From positions 134,055-198,054 of the forward strand of contig ML210190.1 of NCBI GenBank assembly GCA_004369085.1: a stretch of 64,000 bases of DNA, written 5' to 3'. Shown here piece after piece: positions 35,401 through 46,151 of this stretch. The notes beneath the pieces are model-generated. The model was not told the origin of the DNA. It searched no databases and saw only the letters and a program-made list of their open reading frames with translations. The position numbers and the translations under genes were made by a program. Source of the DNA: Coprinopsis marcescibilis. Lineage: Eukaryota; Basidiomycota; Agaricomycetes; Agaricales; Psathyrellaceae. Positions within the stretch are counted from its first letter, which is position 1; every line of letters starts with the position of its first letter.

Positions 35401-36056
35401 GGTTGATTGGCAAAGGGTGCAGTAGCAGGATAGAGTTCTGGTGCGGGAGGAGGAGGGGATTCAAGTATTGGAATAAACGGTGTGTGACGAGAAGGGCGTC
35501 TTGGAATAGTCGGTGTGGGAGGAGAAGGGGAATGTCTTGGAATGACCGGACCACCAGGAGGGACGGGAACTGGACCCAAAGGAAGAGGTAGAGATGGTGC
35601 AATGTAGCGAAATCCTTGAAATTGGTTTATGTAATTTGTGTTTGACGGGTAGCCTGTTCCAGTTGAGAAAATATCAGTATAATGTGGGGTAGGACTCTGT
35701 GTTAAAAAGGGTTGCGGGGGAGGCTCCCAGCCCGTAGTGCCAGAGGGTAAGGGGGGCACATGATAACTCTGGTATGTTGGATGGGATCGTGTTTGGGGTG
35801 CATAACCGTTGTCGCGGGGTGCTACCGAGTGCGTTGGAGCTGAGGGATATTGGTTCGGTGAGTCGCTGTACGCAAAGGGCGGAAGGTGCTGCCAAGAACT
35901 GGGGCTGTCGTATGCTATCGTTTGGTGTGGGATTGACCAACTTGGGCCTGCCGGCGGGGCACGTCGCGCTTCTGTCCTCTCCGCAGCGTGTAGGTGAGAA
36001 AACGAGTCCCGCTCTTTGAGAACGTCTTGCATGTATCCCTCTCCCTGTTGAGACAT
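32499..36056 (-). CDS. Agaric-type polytopic membrane protein, tandem family copy B
   Basis: ATG at 36054-36056 (MSQQGEGYMQDV). The first about 560 residues are disordered and Pro-rich, including a 15-residue repeat. The conserved core matches copy A: LLLQIPSLYFSRVAQIFEEA, LGELKQMVLQMAA, TWENFIDSVMREWKTFNIIS, AILTILQIDSAATDALTRYT, LLYGCIYIVRFGTM, WNVWVMLAMPAVWLSW, SLILYICCIMSFLWRTHPHS and IRVAISVLLGFGLVYGILV. A GTAAGT donor near 32657 and an acceptor near 32590 extend the tail by one exon, in phase, to a stop at 32499-32501; without this intron the frame would stop at 32648. An upstream exon ending near 36121 (GTAAGC donor, TTTAG acceptor) is possible, so the true N-terminus may be longer. 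No function is known to me for this family; topology suggests an integral membrane protein with cytosolic tails. Confidence 0.75.
35161..35295. repeat. 45-bp coding minisatellite, three units
   Basis: Units at 35161-35205, 35206-35250 and 35251-35295 share AAAGG at the start and a GCGGAAGTTGTG-like block. The period is exactly 15 codons, so copy number can change without breaking the frame; the product repeats the pattern YTPFGPQLPYSQ in copy B. Confidence 0.85.
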
Positions 36057-37890
36057 GTAATCTAAAGTAATTACTTAGTTTACTCAGCCTCTTGAGTCTG
36101 GATGTGGAGGGTTTGCTTACCGTTGTTGCTCGTCCGTCCTGTCTCAGAGGTGCTTGGCCGAGGGGGGAATCGAAGATGATGGAGGTTGAAAAAATACGTT
36201 GATGATCAAGGTTTCGATGATATGTTACCTGGTCAGCTTAAGCGCTGACGCCCACGCCATATTAACCCATACACAGAGCTGACACCAAGCTGACACATTC
36301 TCACAGAGGAAATCAAGATGGTTTCCCGACGTCAGCGGGTCCCATGAGATCAACATGTAATCGTCTCTATATGCATTCAAATTAGCGCCGACAGGAATAA
36401 TTCGAAGTCACTCGCCGTTACTAGTTCTGACTCACGTTCAACGTTCAACTCCGAAGGCGGCGGGTAAACACAAGGAGTTGAAACCGACATAGTCACGAGT
36501 CATCTCTCAACGATCCTTAGTATGCAGCCACAATGAGGCAACGTCATGCGGATAGAGCAGTGTCACCAACAAGAGGGGACCACATTCGGTACATACTTAC
36601 AGACGAGCTAAATCCTTCTCGTCTCTCGATCACCGTGCGCCATGGGTGATGGTTAGCTGACTGATATTTGAGGTCGAAATCAAGGAGCCAAGGAGCCAAC
36701 GTTGATTTTAGTTGGTTTTTGCGGCACGACGAGTACTTGAACGATTTAAGAACGAGCGCAAGCGTTTGTTGTGATCTGCTTGTCTGCGGGTTCCGCGGTC
36801 AGTGCTCCAATGGCACATTTCCCGGATTGACTCGGGGTATGTGAATCTCGCTCCGTACGCTGAGAAACGAGCTGCTGCGGCAACTTTATGGCTTATGAGT
36901 ACGATTGTCGAACTCTAATCTTTGTGTCTGTGCTGTATTGCCCACTGGTCTATAGGCCTGGCTGACGTTCTCCACTGGGCAAAATCACAACGGTATGCAG
37001 CACTGACTCCTGAGGATTGTGAAGATGCTGCTGAGGGATGTCGATGAAGCGCTTTGAAGCCCAAGAAACCACTCTGACTCTGCACATGAATGCAACGCTT
37101 GGTAAGCCAAAAAGTGCTTCTCATGAACCTAGATTGACTTCTTATATTCCGTAGAATTCCCGTTTTGTCCAGGTACATTCCAGGAAGGAAAACTAAATTG
37201 CAGTGTCGTTATCGACCTATCGATAGTCTATTTGTCGAGTCACACTGCTCTGCGGCAAGAAGAATAGCGACAATGCACAGGATGCACATAACTCGGTGCC
37301 AAAGATGTGGATCGACCCACGCCGAGTGAAAGTCAACGCGCCACACGAGTACGTCTTTTCTTTTCGACCGTATGTTTCTCCTACTTCCAAAAGCTTCCAA
37401 GAGCAAGATACCCGGGTGGCCGCTGCGTATCATGTCTCGTTAGGTGCTGCTTTAAAGGAACTGATGACCCGATAGAACACCTACTCAGCCGCAGGTGTCT
37501 TGACGAAGTGAGTGCCACAAGCTTACCTGCCACATAAATGGCTCACATGGCCAACCCCTCGACACTTCTTTTCGCAGTTCCACATGGATAAAAACATGCC
37601 CCTGCGCCATTTACCCTCAACGGAACTTTTTCAGCGACTTTGCAGAAGCTGCGTCGCATTGCAGCACCGTCCTTCGATGCTGATGACGGTCACTCGAGAA
37701 TTGCGTGTTAACGTGAATTTCGTTGTTCCACCGCGTGCATCTTATCGTTGTTCTCGCCACAGCACATTGCATCCAAATCTTGTGCTAGGATAAGCTATAG
37801 ACAGTTGTTCCCAGATGATTTGCTTAAAAGAGGACAGGGATTTGGAAGAAGTCGTCAACCGACCCTCTCTCCGCTTGTTTTCGTCCTAAC
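36057..37890. other. Divergent promoter region, no gene seen
   Basis: These 1.8 kb separate copy B (minus) and the second M28 gene (plus). A possible upstream non-coding or coding first exon of copy B lies near 36121-36180. No other gene was supported. Confidence 0.5.
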
Positions 37891-39320
37891 ATGAAGTGGT
37901 TCAACTCTTTGCTTTTCTTCGCATCCCTTGCAGTTACCTGCACCGCTCGCATCTCGGAATCGGAACTGCGGGAGAACGTCGCAAAGGGACTGCGTCTTGT
38001 TAGCTTGGAAGAAGGCGTTGACCCCGTCTGGAGGACCGATGACGAGGTTTTGAAATTGATTGCAGATGATGTTGGATTCGTACGTGGCTTGCCATGATCC
38101 GTCAGCTAAGGGTGCTTTCTAACAATATCTTCACAGTTCGATGTCACTGAGATCTATGACATTAATGATGCCGAAACCCTCTCAATCCAAAGAATCGCTG
38201 ATACCGTCGCATGTGAGTCGTTTAGCGCAACTCTCTACATACTGACGATGTTAACTCCTTACTTCTTCAAGTCGCTGCTCCCTCGCAGGATGATGTCGTG
38301 GCCACCATGTTTGCTGATGTCTCTCAGCCCACCATGGAGCAGTACTTGGCCAACCTGACCGCTTTCAACAACCGTTACTACCGTGCTACCACCGGTGCCG
38401 CGGCATCCACCTGGATTCGCGACACTCTGCTTGCAGTACGTTTACCTTCCCTCCACATTCACAGCCCTCTCAACGCATCAATAGGTAACCAGGGCGTTCC
38501 CCGCCAGCGGCGCTACCGTCTCCCTCGTCTCGCACAGCTTTGTGCAAAGTTCCATTGTCGGTGTCATCCCTGGTAGCGACAGGACCGCGCCCCGTGTCAT
38601 TCTCGGCGCGCACATGGACTCTATCAACAACGGAAACCCAACTAGCGGCCGTGCCCCAGGCGCCGACGACGATGGTAGCGGAACCGTAAACGTCATGGAA
38701 GCCTTCCGTGTCCTCGTCACTAATGGCTTCAAGCCCGTCCGTACCGTCGAGTTCCACTTGTACGCGGGTGAGGAGGCTGGTCTCCTTGGTTCTCAGGCCA
38801 TTGCAAGGAGCTACAAGAGCTCTGGTGTTGCCGTCCGCGGTATGCTTAACTTGGACATGACTGCCTAGTGCGTACTTTATTTCCTCCAGTGATAGAGAAT
38901 GGGAGCTTATTAGTTGGATTATGATAGCATCCGCCCTGGAACTCAAACCGTCATTGGCTTCCTCCCTGACTTCACCAACGCTGCCCTAACCACCTTCACT
39001 GGCACTTTGGTCACCAGGTACCTCCCTGGCACCCGATTCATTACCAGCTCAGCTGTAAGTTTCTTCTACGTGCCATCTATTTTCAGAGACGTATTGCTAA
39101 TGCATGTATATAGTGTGGTTACGGATGTTCCGACCACGCATCCTGGAACCGTGAGGGATTCGCTTCTGCCGCTGCCCTCGAGGGAGACAAGGCCAACTTG
39201 AACTCCCGTTTGCACACCACTTCCGACCTTGTAAATGTTGCAGGCTTCTCGTGGCCTCATTCCATCCAGTTCACCAAGCTCGCAATCGCCTTTGCGACCG
39301 AGCTCGGTAACGGCGCTTAA
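37891..39320 (+). CDS. Secreted M28 family aminopeptidase (copy 2)
   Basis: Six exons join in phase: 37891-38079, 38137-38212, 38272-38435, 38485-38867, 38928-39054, 39114-39320 (1146 nt, 381 residues). The N-terminus MKWFNSLLFFASLAVTCTA is a signal peptide, followed by the pro-region GLRLVSLEEGVDPVW. M28 residues are intact: GAHMDSINNG, APGADDDGSGTVN, YAGEEAGLLGSQAIA, LNLDMTAY and CGYGCSDHASWNREG. The protein shares most landmark segments and intron style with copy 1 at 21871-23412, so the two are paralogs. It would be secreted and remove N-terminal residues from peptides. The two genes lie about 14.5 kb apart in opposite orientation, so this is a dispersed rather than fresh tandem duplication. 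Confidence 0.93.
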
Positions 39321-40154
39321 TTGGATGTGAGGTGTTGATGGATTAGAGTTAAGAAATTGAATAGGGGTTATGATCCTGTAATTTTAAATAGAACGATGAA
39401 TGGGTACTTTTGTTTGCTGATTCAAAAAGAGGTCTTGGGCGTTTGTGGAAGCTGAGGCTTAAATATTCAATGTTCACTTGAGGTTACTTGATTAATGATT
39501 TTGCACTATGAACCTTGTTTGTATAGCCCTGTGAACTGATTCCAGGCGACTATCACTATCACTGACTACTACTGAACGAGATCCGAGGGGATAGCAGCGA
39601 CAGCAGACCATTTGCCCAGCAAATGACAGAAATAACTGGAACTCGGCTCAATGATGGCTCGCCTGTGACTTCTTGTACCTTATACACACTTCCATAGGCT
39701 GGTAGTGTGTATCCCTCGGAGGTAGATTCTGACCCTGGCTGGTGACATCAAGGGTCAATGTCGTGAACGGGGAATTATTTTATAATGGCGTATTCTGTCG
39801 AACATTGTAAACGCCGCGGGTGTCTTGGATCACCGTGGAATGTTTCCCCACAAGACATGAGGACATAATGCATTTAAGGTTTTGGGTTCTCAAGCCCATG
39901 GCTCCTGCTGTGGATCTTAGATATCATATGGATTCGCCAACTTGCCTCCCGAGGAGTTCCTTTCGCTCATATATAGACTGAGCAGCCTGAGTTGTGGTGA
40001 GCGATAGTCCTGTTGAACTCCCTCCGGCATATCCGGCAATCAAAGGAGTCCCACGCAGTCACGGGACGGGCACAGCATTGGACCGCAATTGTTTGGACGT
40101 GTGATTCACCTACCTCCTGCTCCCCACTTCCACCGCCCAAAGGACCTCATTACA
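39321..40154. other. Intergenic, no gene seen
   Basis: This contains the 3' flank of M28 copy 2 and the promoter of UBC6. Nothing else was recognised. Confidence 0.5.
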
Positions 40155-41435
40155 ATGGCCAGCAAACCAGCTCAGAAACGGGTGAGCATAGTCATTTAAC
40201 AAGTCTGTAGGCCAACAACTACTGACCAATTTGGCTGGTTATTTGGCCTGGTTCTGCAACAGTTGTCAAAGGAGTTTGTCGCCATGCAAAGAGAGCCGCC
40301 ACCGTTTATCTGGGCAGCACCGGACGAGAAGAATATCCTGATTTGTGCGTAGTGTTAACGTGTATTGGAATGAGTATGCTGCTGACTTACGTTGTGTTTG
40401 ACATTGAACAGGGAACTATCTTATCGTACGAGCGCTTCGTGAAACCAGTCCCACCAGCCACCAGTAACCGAATCTCATTTAACAGCGCGGACCGCCGGAC
40501 TCTCCATATGCTGGAGGAGAGTATCACGGAGTCCTTATATTTCCTGCAGAGTATCCTTTCAAACCGCCTGGGATCAAGGTGAATTCCTGCTGTTGTCCCT
40601 TGTCTGTGCGCCGCCTCCTAATTAGCTGGTTCTCCTATTACACAGATGTACACCCCATCCGGACGCTTCCACCCAGACAAGAAGATATGTTTCTCGATGT
40701 CGGACTTCCATCCAGGATCCGTGAGTTGCGCTCCGTCAGTTGTACCTTGTCCCCCGCTGACCCCCGTTACAGTGGAATCCAGCCTGGAGCGTCGCAACAA
40801 TGTACGTTACTCCGGAGCTGCCGTTTGACCGACGCTTACGCCCCATTCCCTTAGCCTCACGGGCCTGCTTTCATTCATGCTCTCCGACGAAATGACGACC
40901 GGCTCTGTTAATTCAAGAGACGAGCACAAGAAGCTCTTCGCAGGCCGGAGTCATGCGTGGAACCTGTCACAAAACCGATTCAAAGAGGCCTTCCCCGAGG
41001 TGAGTATCAAGTCCGTTCCACACTAAAGGCTAGATCCATAATCGAATATCTTCCTATTTGCAGTACTGCACCCCGGAGCCGAGGGATTTGCCCAACATGG
41101 GCGAGAAAGAACGAGGGAAGCCCGATCTCCAGCCACAACTTCCCCCCTCGACATCATTCGATCCTACACCGTCATCATCGTCATCACCATTAGCTCATCC
41201 AAACCATCCCAGCGCATCTGATCCTTCTGTAAAGCCGGCAGTGCCTCTGAATGGTGCTGCACGGCCGGCACGACAGATGGACGATCTTGTGCCTTTAGAC
41301 GCAGGAGCGAACCGACACCCGGCGAACGCGACCGGCTGGTTCTCTACTTGGAGACAGGTACTAGTGGATAAATGGCAGTGGTGTGCGTTATTTGCCGTTG
41401 CTGTTATGATCTCGAGATTTTCGACTGGCACATGA
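40155..41435 (+). CDS. UBC6: Ubc6, ER-anchored ubiquitin-conjugating enzyme E2
   Basis: Eight exons join in phase: 40155-40181, 40263-40344, 40412-40425, 40486-40578, 40646-40720, 40773-40801, 40855-40999, 41064-41435 (837 nt, 278 residues). The UBC core is complete: [60 protein letters not shown] and the active-site region [20 protein letters not shown], where the Cys of KICFSMSD is the catalytic residue in the Ubc6 arrangement. After a Pro/Ser-rich linker a single tail-anchor helix, [14 protein letters not shown], ends the protein. Known Ubc6 works at the ER membrane with Doa10-type ligases in ER-associated degradation. One exon is only 14 nt, coding for the end of WNYLI. Identification is strong. 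Confidence 0.95.
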
Positions 41436-42429
41436 CCAAGGGATGTGGCGATGTTTGCTCTTTCGCTGCCTCCCCTGTCGTGTCTTCTCTCTCTTTATCT
41501 CCCTCGACCCTCCTTTCGCGCTCCTTGACTCAGACGTGCCACATGGACTCTCCTATCCTATCCTCTCCGACGTTCGACCTTTTCTGCCGACTTACGACGA
41601 ATAAACGAATATCACGCACATTCTTTTTCTCCATCCTGGAAGCTGGTATGCTTCATTATATCTATGCCGAACAAGAGGTGTTCAGTCGGCTGAGGTATGT
41701 ATCTTTGGAAAATACTATTCGTGACGGCTTCAAGCTTCAAGCCCCCACGACAATGATAGATTCCCAAAGTAATTGTAGAAAAATCATACGGCACCCTCCT
41801 TTATCACTACCTCAAATATCAGCATACAACGTACGCCATACATACCATAACCCACAAGCTTTATTAGGTTTCAAGAAAGTGCCATTATTCTCATTCTTTC
41901 GTGTATTATTCGGTAGTTGTAATTGTCATAATTTTCACCTCTGGTATTTTCGTTGCGTCATCTAGTGATTGGCTGCCGTGCATGCACACGATGTGAAGTG
42001 TCAGGAAGGATCTTGTTATTGTCTGGTACTGGCGGATGGGGATGGGTAGATACTACTAGATAGGCATGGTTGAATAGACGGAAGTCCTACATAGGTCGTC
42101 TGATGACGGTTTGTCGGCATTGTTGGACGGCCCCCAACATCGTATGGGAGTACCCTTGGCTGTCGACAGAAGCTCGTAGGGCGTGCGTTTCCTGACACAC
42201 ACCGTGATGTAGAGATGTGCCATGTACGCTCGTGCTGATACCCAAATAGAAGAACAAGTGAAGCCCCCGAACTGAGGCAGACTGAGCCCGCACAGTGACA
42301 AAATCTTCTTCTGATCGATGCTTGGTACTGCACGGTACGGTCCATATGCCTCTGACGGTACCGGTGTGGTCGTTTAAGCTATGAATACGACATATCTTTG
42401 GAAGCGGATTTGAAATTGATGTACAGGTT
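41436..42429. other. Convergent 3' flanks, no gene seen
   Basis: About 1 kb between UBC6 and thymidylate kinase, both ending here. The first part is pyrimidine-rich and probably UBC6 3' UTR. No coding feature was supported. Confidence 0.5.
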
Positions 42430-43397
42430 TCAAGCAAAGTGATGCGCCCAGAGCTTCCCGATCGGATGGTTTGTGCCATCCCTAGCCAATGGGTAAACGG
42501 CATCCCAAAGTTCAGCTGAAACGCTTTCGACGTCTTTCCCAGCATCGACGATAACCCAATCGAGGGTATTCCTTCCGTCCTGTGGCAATCTATGTGGAGT
42601 TGGGTAAGGATCGGTGCATCGTCACGATGCGACAGGTTTGCTTACCTTTCTGCAGCAGTGGGAGAGGAAGAGGAGGAGGGAGATGGGTTCAACGATGAGG
42701 ATGATGTCTCCTCTCCGATCCTCTCGAACAGTTTCCGGACGCGTGCCTGCATTTCTTCCTTCTCGTAACGCTCCTCGCCAAACCCTCCCCTCTGTTTGGC
42801 TTGTTCGGGTGCGATGTCGAGAAAGAGGACAACATCTGGCGCGGGTAAACCGATATCAGGTGCACGGCACCACTCGAATGGTAGCTTTGGAACAACTGGA
42901 TCTGCTGAAGAACTCGACGATGCGACGATCTTGGAAGCCGAGAAAGCTATCCCGGAAAACGCGTATCTGTCGCACAGCACTGTCGTACCCTCGTTTAGCA
43001 AGGATTCAATGGTCGATCTACAAAATGGGAAACGTCAGAGGTTTTTGAATTGAGAAGTAATCGAAGACTGACGAACGCGAGCTCCCATCTGTTCGCAGAG
43101 AAGAGTAGGTGGATAACGTGGTCGTCAAGCTCGGAAGTCGATTTGAGGTAAGAATCTATCATTTGACCTATAGTGGTTGTCCTGTCTGGGGTAACAACAC
43201 ATTTTGGTGTATATGTATAGATTAAGTGTTGGAGCTGTGGTCGCAAGGGAGTAGATGGGCATCGTACCGGGAAACTTCATTAGCTTTGTTGCGATCCCTG
43301 CGCTTTCGAGTTTGCTTTGGAGGAGAGAGGTCTGTGTCGTCTTGCCTGACCTATCGAGGCCTTCTATCACGATAAATGGTGCTCTTTTCGACGACAT
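42430..43397 (-). CDS. CDC8: Thymidylate (dTMP) kinase
   Basis: The start is [20 protein letters not shown] at 43397. The P-loop [10 protein letters not shown] is followed by [20 protein letters not shown], then exons with [23 protein letters not shown] and the thymidylate-kinase DRY motif in [37 protein letters not shown] and [20 protein letters not shown] are the nucleotide-binding and LID parts. After a Ser/Pro-rich insertion ([16 protein letters not shown]) the final exon gives [18 protein letters not shown] and ends LWAHHFA with stop at 42430-42432. The enzyme phosphorylates dTMP to dTDP for DNA synthesis. The serine-rich insertion lies in a place where yeast Cdc8 and human DTYMK are shorter; the rest is typical. 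Confidence 0.93.
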
Positions 43398-44360
43398 TGC
43401 TTTTCTGATTGCTAGCAGTCTTTTTTATTCCCGAGTAGATGTTTGAGATGATTGTGGTACGAGGTCAGCGGGATGAATGAATGAATAATTCTTCTAGGTC
43501 GCCGTCGATTATGCCGGGCGGCGCTGCGCGTTGAGAAGTTGAGCTCCGATTCAATTGAATACGGGCTGAGTCCAGGGATTCCTGTTTTATGCGCATTGCG
43601 TGTTATGTCTTAGCTTCCAGCAAGCGACGTCGTTGACTTTTTTTTGAACTGGCAAGGACATCGTATCTCAACTCTCCGACGAGCCCAGGTCAGAGTCACA
43701 GACCCATAGACTACAGGTGTCACCGGTCACCGTTGACATAGCACGCAGAATAGAGGGTTTCAACAACGCTCTCGGAGCTTCCTCCAGAAATGTTACTGCC
43801 CTGACAATCATGGCAGTATATACTCTTGACAGTCCTCTCCACAGGTCAGCAGGCTCACTCTGTACTCATGCCAATCGAAGCTTGCCATCTCCCCTCTGCA
43901 ATGTCCGAGTCGTCACAGCATCCCGACAACTGAAGTTTCGCCGCGATTCAAAGGACTTGCCAAACGCCTTCGTACAGAAAAAAAATCTAAGATCCAACTC
44001 TGCTGCTTCTAACCGACATTCCATGCCTGTTTTAGGACTTGAATTGTTCGGACGACGGGAAGAAATCAACATCAATGATGGTATCCCGAGGGAGAGCATG
44101 GCGTTTCTTAGACGCCCGACATTTCGAAGCCTCCCCAACGTGCGAGCACAATCGAGCATTAAGCATGACGATATCCCAAACTTCAAATGTGTCAGAAAAC
44201 TGAAAACTCTGGGCGTTTGGACATATGTACAAAATACAGCAACGCTAGAGGGTGTCGTGGTTGGTGCGTTGCAGATAACAATGTTCGTTTGTTCCTACTC
44301 AAATAGGTTCTGAAGTCCTTCTTTGGAAAGGATCGCCAATAACATACCAACGAGGGTGAA
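43398..44360. other. Intergenic with an unassigned 198-codon frame
   Basis: A plus-strand frame at 43717-44313 is open for 198 codons, but it has no recognised domain and no clear codon or repeat signal. It may be chance or part of the small membrane gene downstream. Confidence 0.3.
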
Positions 44361-44822
44361 ATGGGGTACACATCTGAAGACAACAACATGAGCCCCATGA
44401 CCAGCACTGGACCCTTCCTGATGTAAGTTTTGTACAGGGAGCGAGCCAAGGAGATTCTGTCAGTGCTTCGCGGTCGGTTTCCATTGTGGCCTTCTCCATA
44501 TCCATTTGCTCTTGCAATAACACCTTTTTCAAGGCGATGAGGCACGCCAAGGGGCGGAGGTTCGCCTTCTCCGACGTGCCTTTTGCCATCGTCACGAGTC
44601 TAAAATGTAGTGTGGTGAGTAGGGAAATATATACCCATGGTACGTTACTTTGCTGATGATTCGTTCTGGCTTCTTTTTCCCTTGATTCCTCCAGGCACAA
44701 AGAGCAGCCCCGTCCGTTACAGATAGTTGCAACCATATTTGTCGCTTGGGTCCTCATGGGTCTCGCAGTAGTGATATTGATAGCATTACTTTCGTTCAAG
44801 CCCATCAAATACAGCGTTTGAG
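44361..44822 (+). CDS. Possible small membrane protein (tentative exon model)
   Basis: A frame ending at 44820-44822 encodes a clear membrane helix, IVATIFVAWVLMGLAVVILI, then ALLSFKPIKYSV and a stop. A GTGAGT donor at about 44613 and an acceptor at about 44728 join it to the segment FFKAMRHAKGRRFAFSDVPF. A GTAAGT donor near 44422 would join that to a short first exon beginning MGYTSEDNN. The result is a small protein with a C-terminal helix and a basic middle. No family is recognised. The overlapping minus-strand frame of 182 codons has no such helix and is less convincing. The model rests on splice motifs and one hydrophobic segment, so confidence is low. Confidence 0.3.
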
Positions 44823-46151
44823 CCGACTTTAAGTACCACCGTACCACCGGGAACCACCTCCGGAGGGCATCAAAACCATAAATGCTATTAGGCGATGGTG
44901 AGCGGGGTGGCTCTTTGGGATCGTTAATGACAATGGAGTCGAGTATTGTCTAGTCGTTGCGACTCCCGTTTGCTCAGCTCCTGACTGAGTGAGCGCAACA
45001 AATACCGGTACAGGTTGGATTGGCTGGGCGGATGGAAAGGTAGATCTAGAATAACTTTGGATCAACAGAGCATCAAGTATGTACCCGCACAATCCAGCTT
45101 CTCAGATCTCAACAACACCGTAAATGCGTACATATGCACCACATACCCGTCAACTCCGCACAGGAACCTTGAATGTAATCCATACACATCTATCTACATA
45201 CTACTCAAACGTATGTAACTTTATCCAACTTATTCGGTTCATTGAGCCCCTTGACGAAATATTTGTTGTTGACAAGAATTGTGCCTCAGTTAAAACGGTT
45301 ACAACGTGTCCAACGGACAAGCAGCTACGCAGCAGCGCAGTCCCGTTCCCTTGAATCGTGAATCTGGTCATAAATCTTTAAAAGATGGTTCTAAAAAATT
45401 TGCCGCCAAGGAATGTGCAGAGGGATCTTCTCCGTCCAACATGTCGATTGAATACTGATACATCATTTGTGTACCTCATGCTCGGTGCTCAGCGACGAAA
45501 GTGAATCTAGGAGACTGTGAGGAGTTAAGAGTTTCTCTCCGGGGCTGTCACGGATGCGCCGAAGTTTGGTAAATTCCTCCCGCTGAAACGATTCACCACA
45601 TTTGCCTTTTGGCTCGCACAGCAGTAGGCAGCACTTGGGCACACGCCAAGTAACCCACATGAACTCGATGTGAAAGCCTGAAATGAAGGCACAAGCCCAG
45701 GGCCAGGGTCGCCCGAGTAACATGGATCAGTTCGTTACGGAAGGAGGAGTGACTTGGCTTTGACGGGAGCAGACGGAGACCCAGAGAACCTTAATGACCG
45801 CACTCGTCCCGCATCTTGTGTCCCCACCTGCAACACAGAAATGGTAACGCTCAACAGGAAACCTCCCACCCTTGACTTACAGCTTCGATTCTCCCATCAC
45901 CTAGATCTGTTCAACATATGAGAGCATAAAGCTGACTTTGAAACCCCTCGTCTATCCGGGGTAGCACTGTCTAAACTTCCCATAAATTAAAAGGCGGTCC
46001 CAACTCACAGCAGCAGTCTCTGACTCTCCCTCAAGTTGGAGCCTAACCCAACTTCTTCGGTTCCTGATCCTGCGTACTAGGGCGTCTACTATATCGATCC
46101 AAGACTTGCGCTAGAAAGGCCCCTTTGCTCAGCAATACTCATACGACTTGG
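44823..46151. other. Promoter and intergenic region, no gene seen
   Basis: These 1.3 kb upstream of the MFS transporter hold no supported gene. Confidence 0.5.

Noticed and set aside
41372..41965. Plus-strand frame of 197 codons overlapping the end of UBC6
   Set aside because: It begins inside the tail-anchor exon in another frame and continues through a pyrimidine-rich 3' region without any recognisable domain.
43717..44313. Plus-strand frame of 198 codons
   Set aside because: No domain, no hydrophobic or repeat pattern, and no good splice link to the following helix exon; kept only as a note.
44299..44847. Minus-strand frame of 182 codons
   Set aside because: The opposite strand gives a clearer signal here, a membrane helix with stop; this frame shows no structure.
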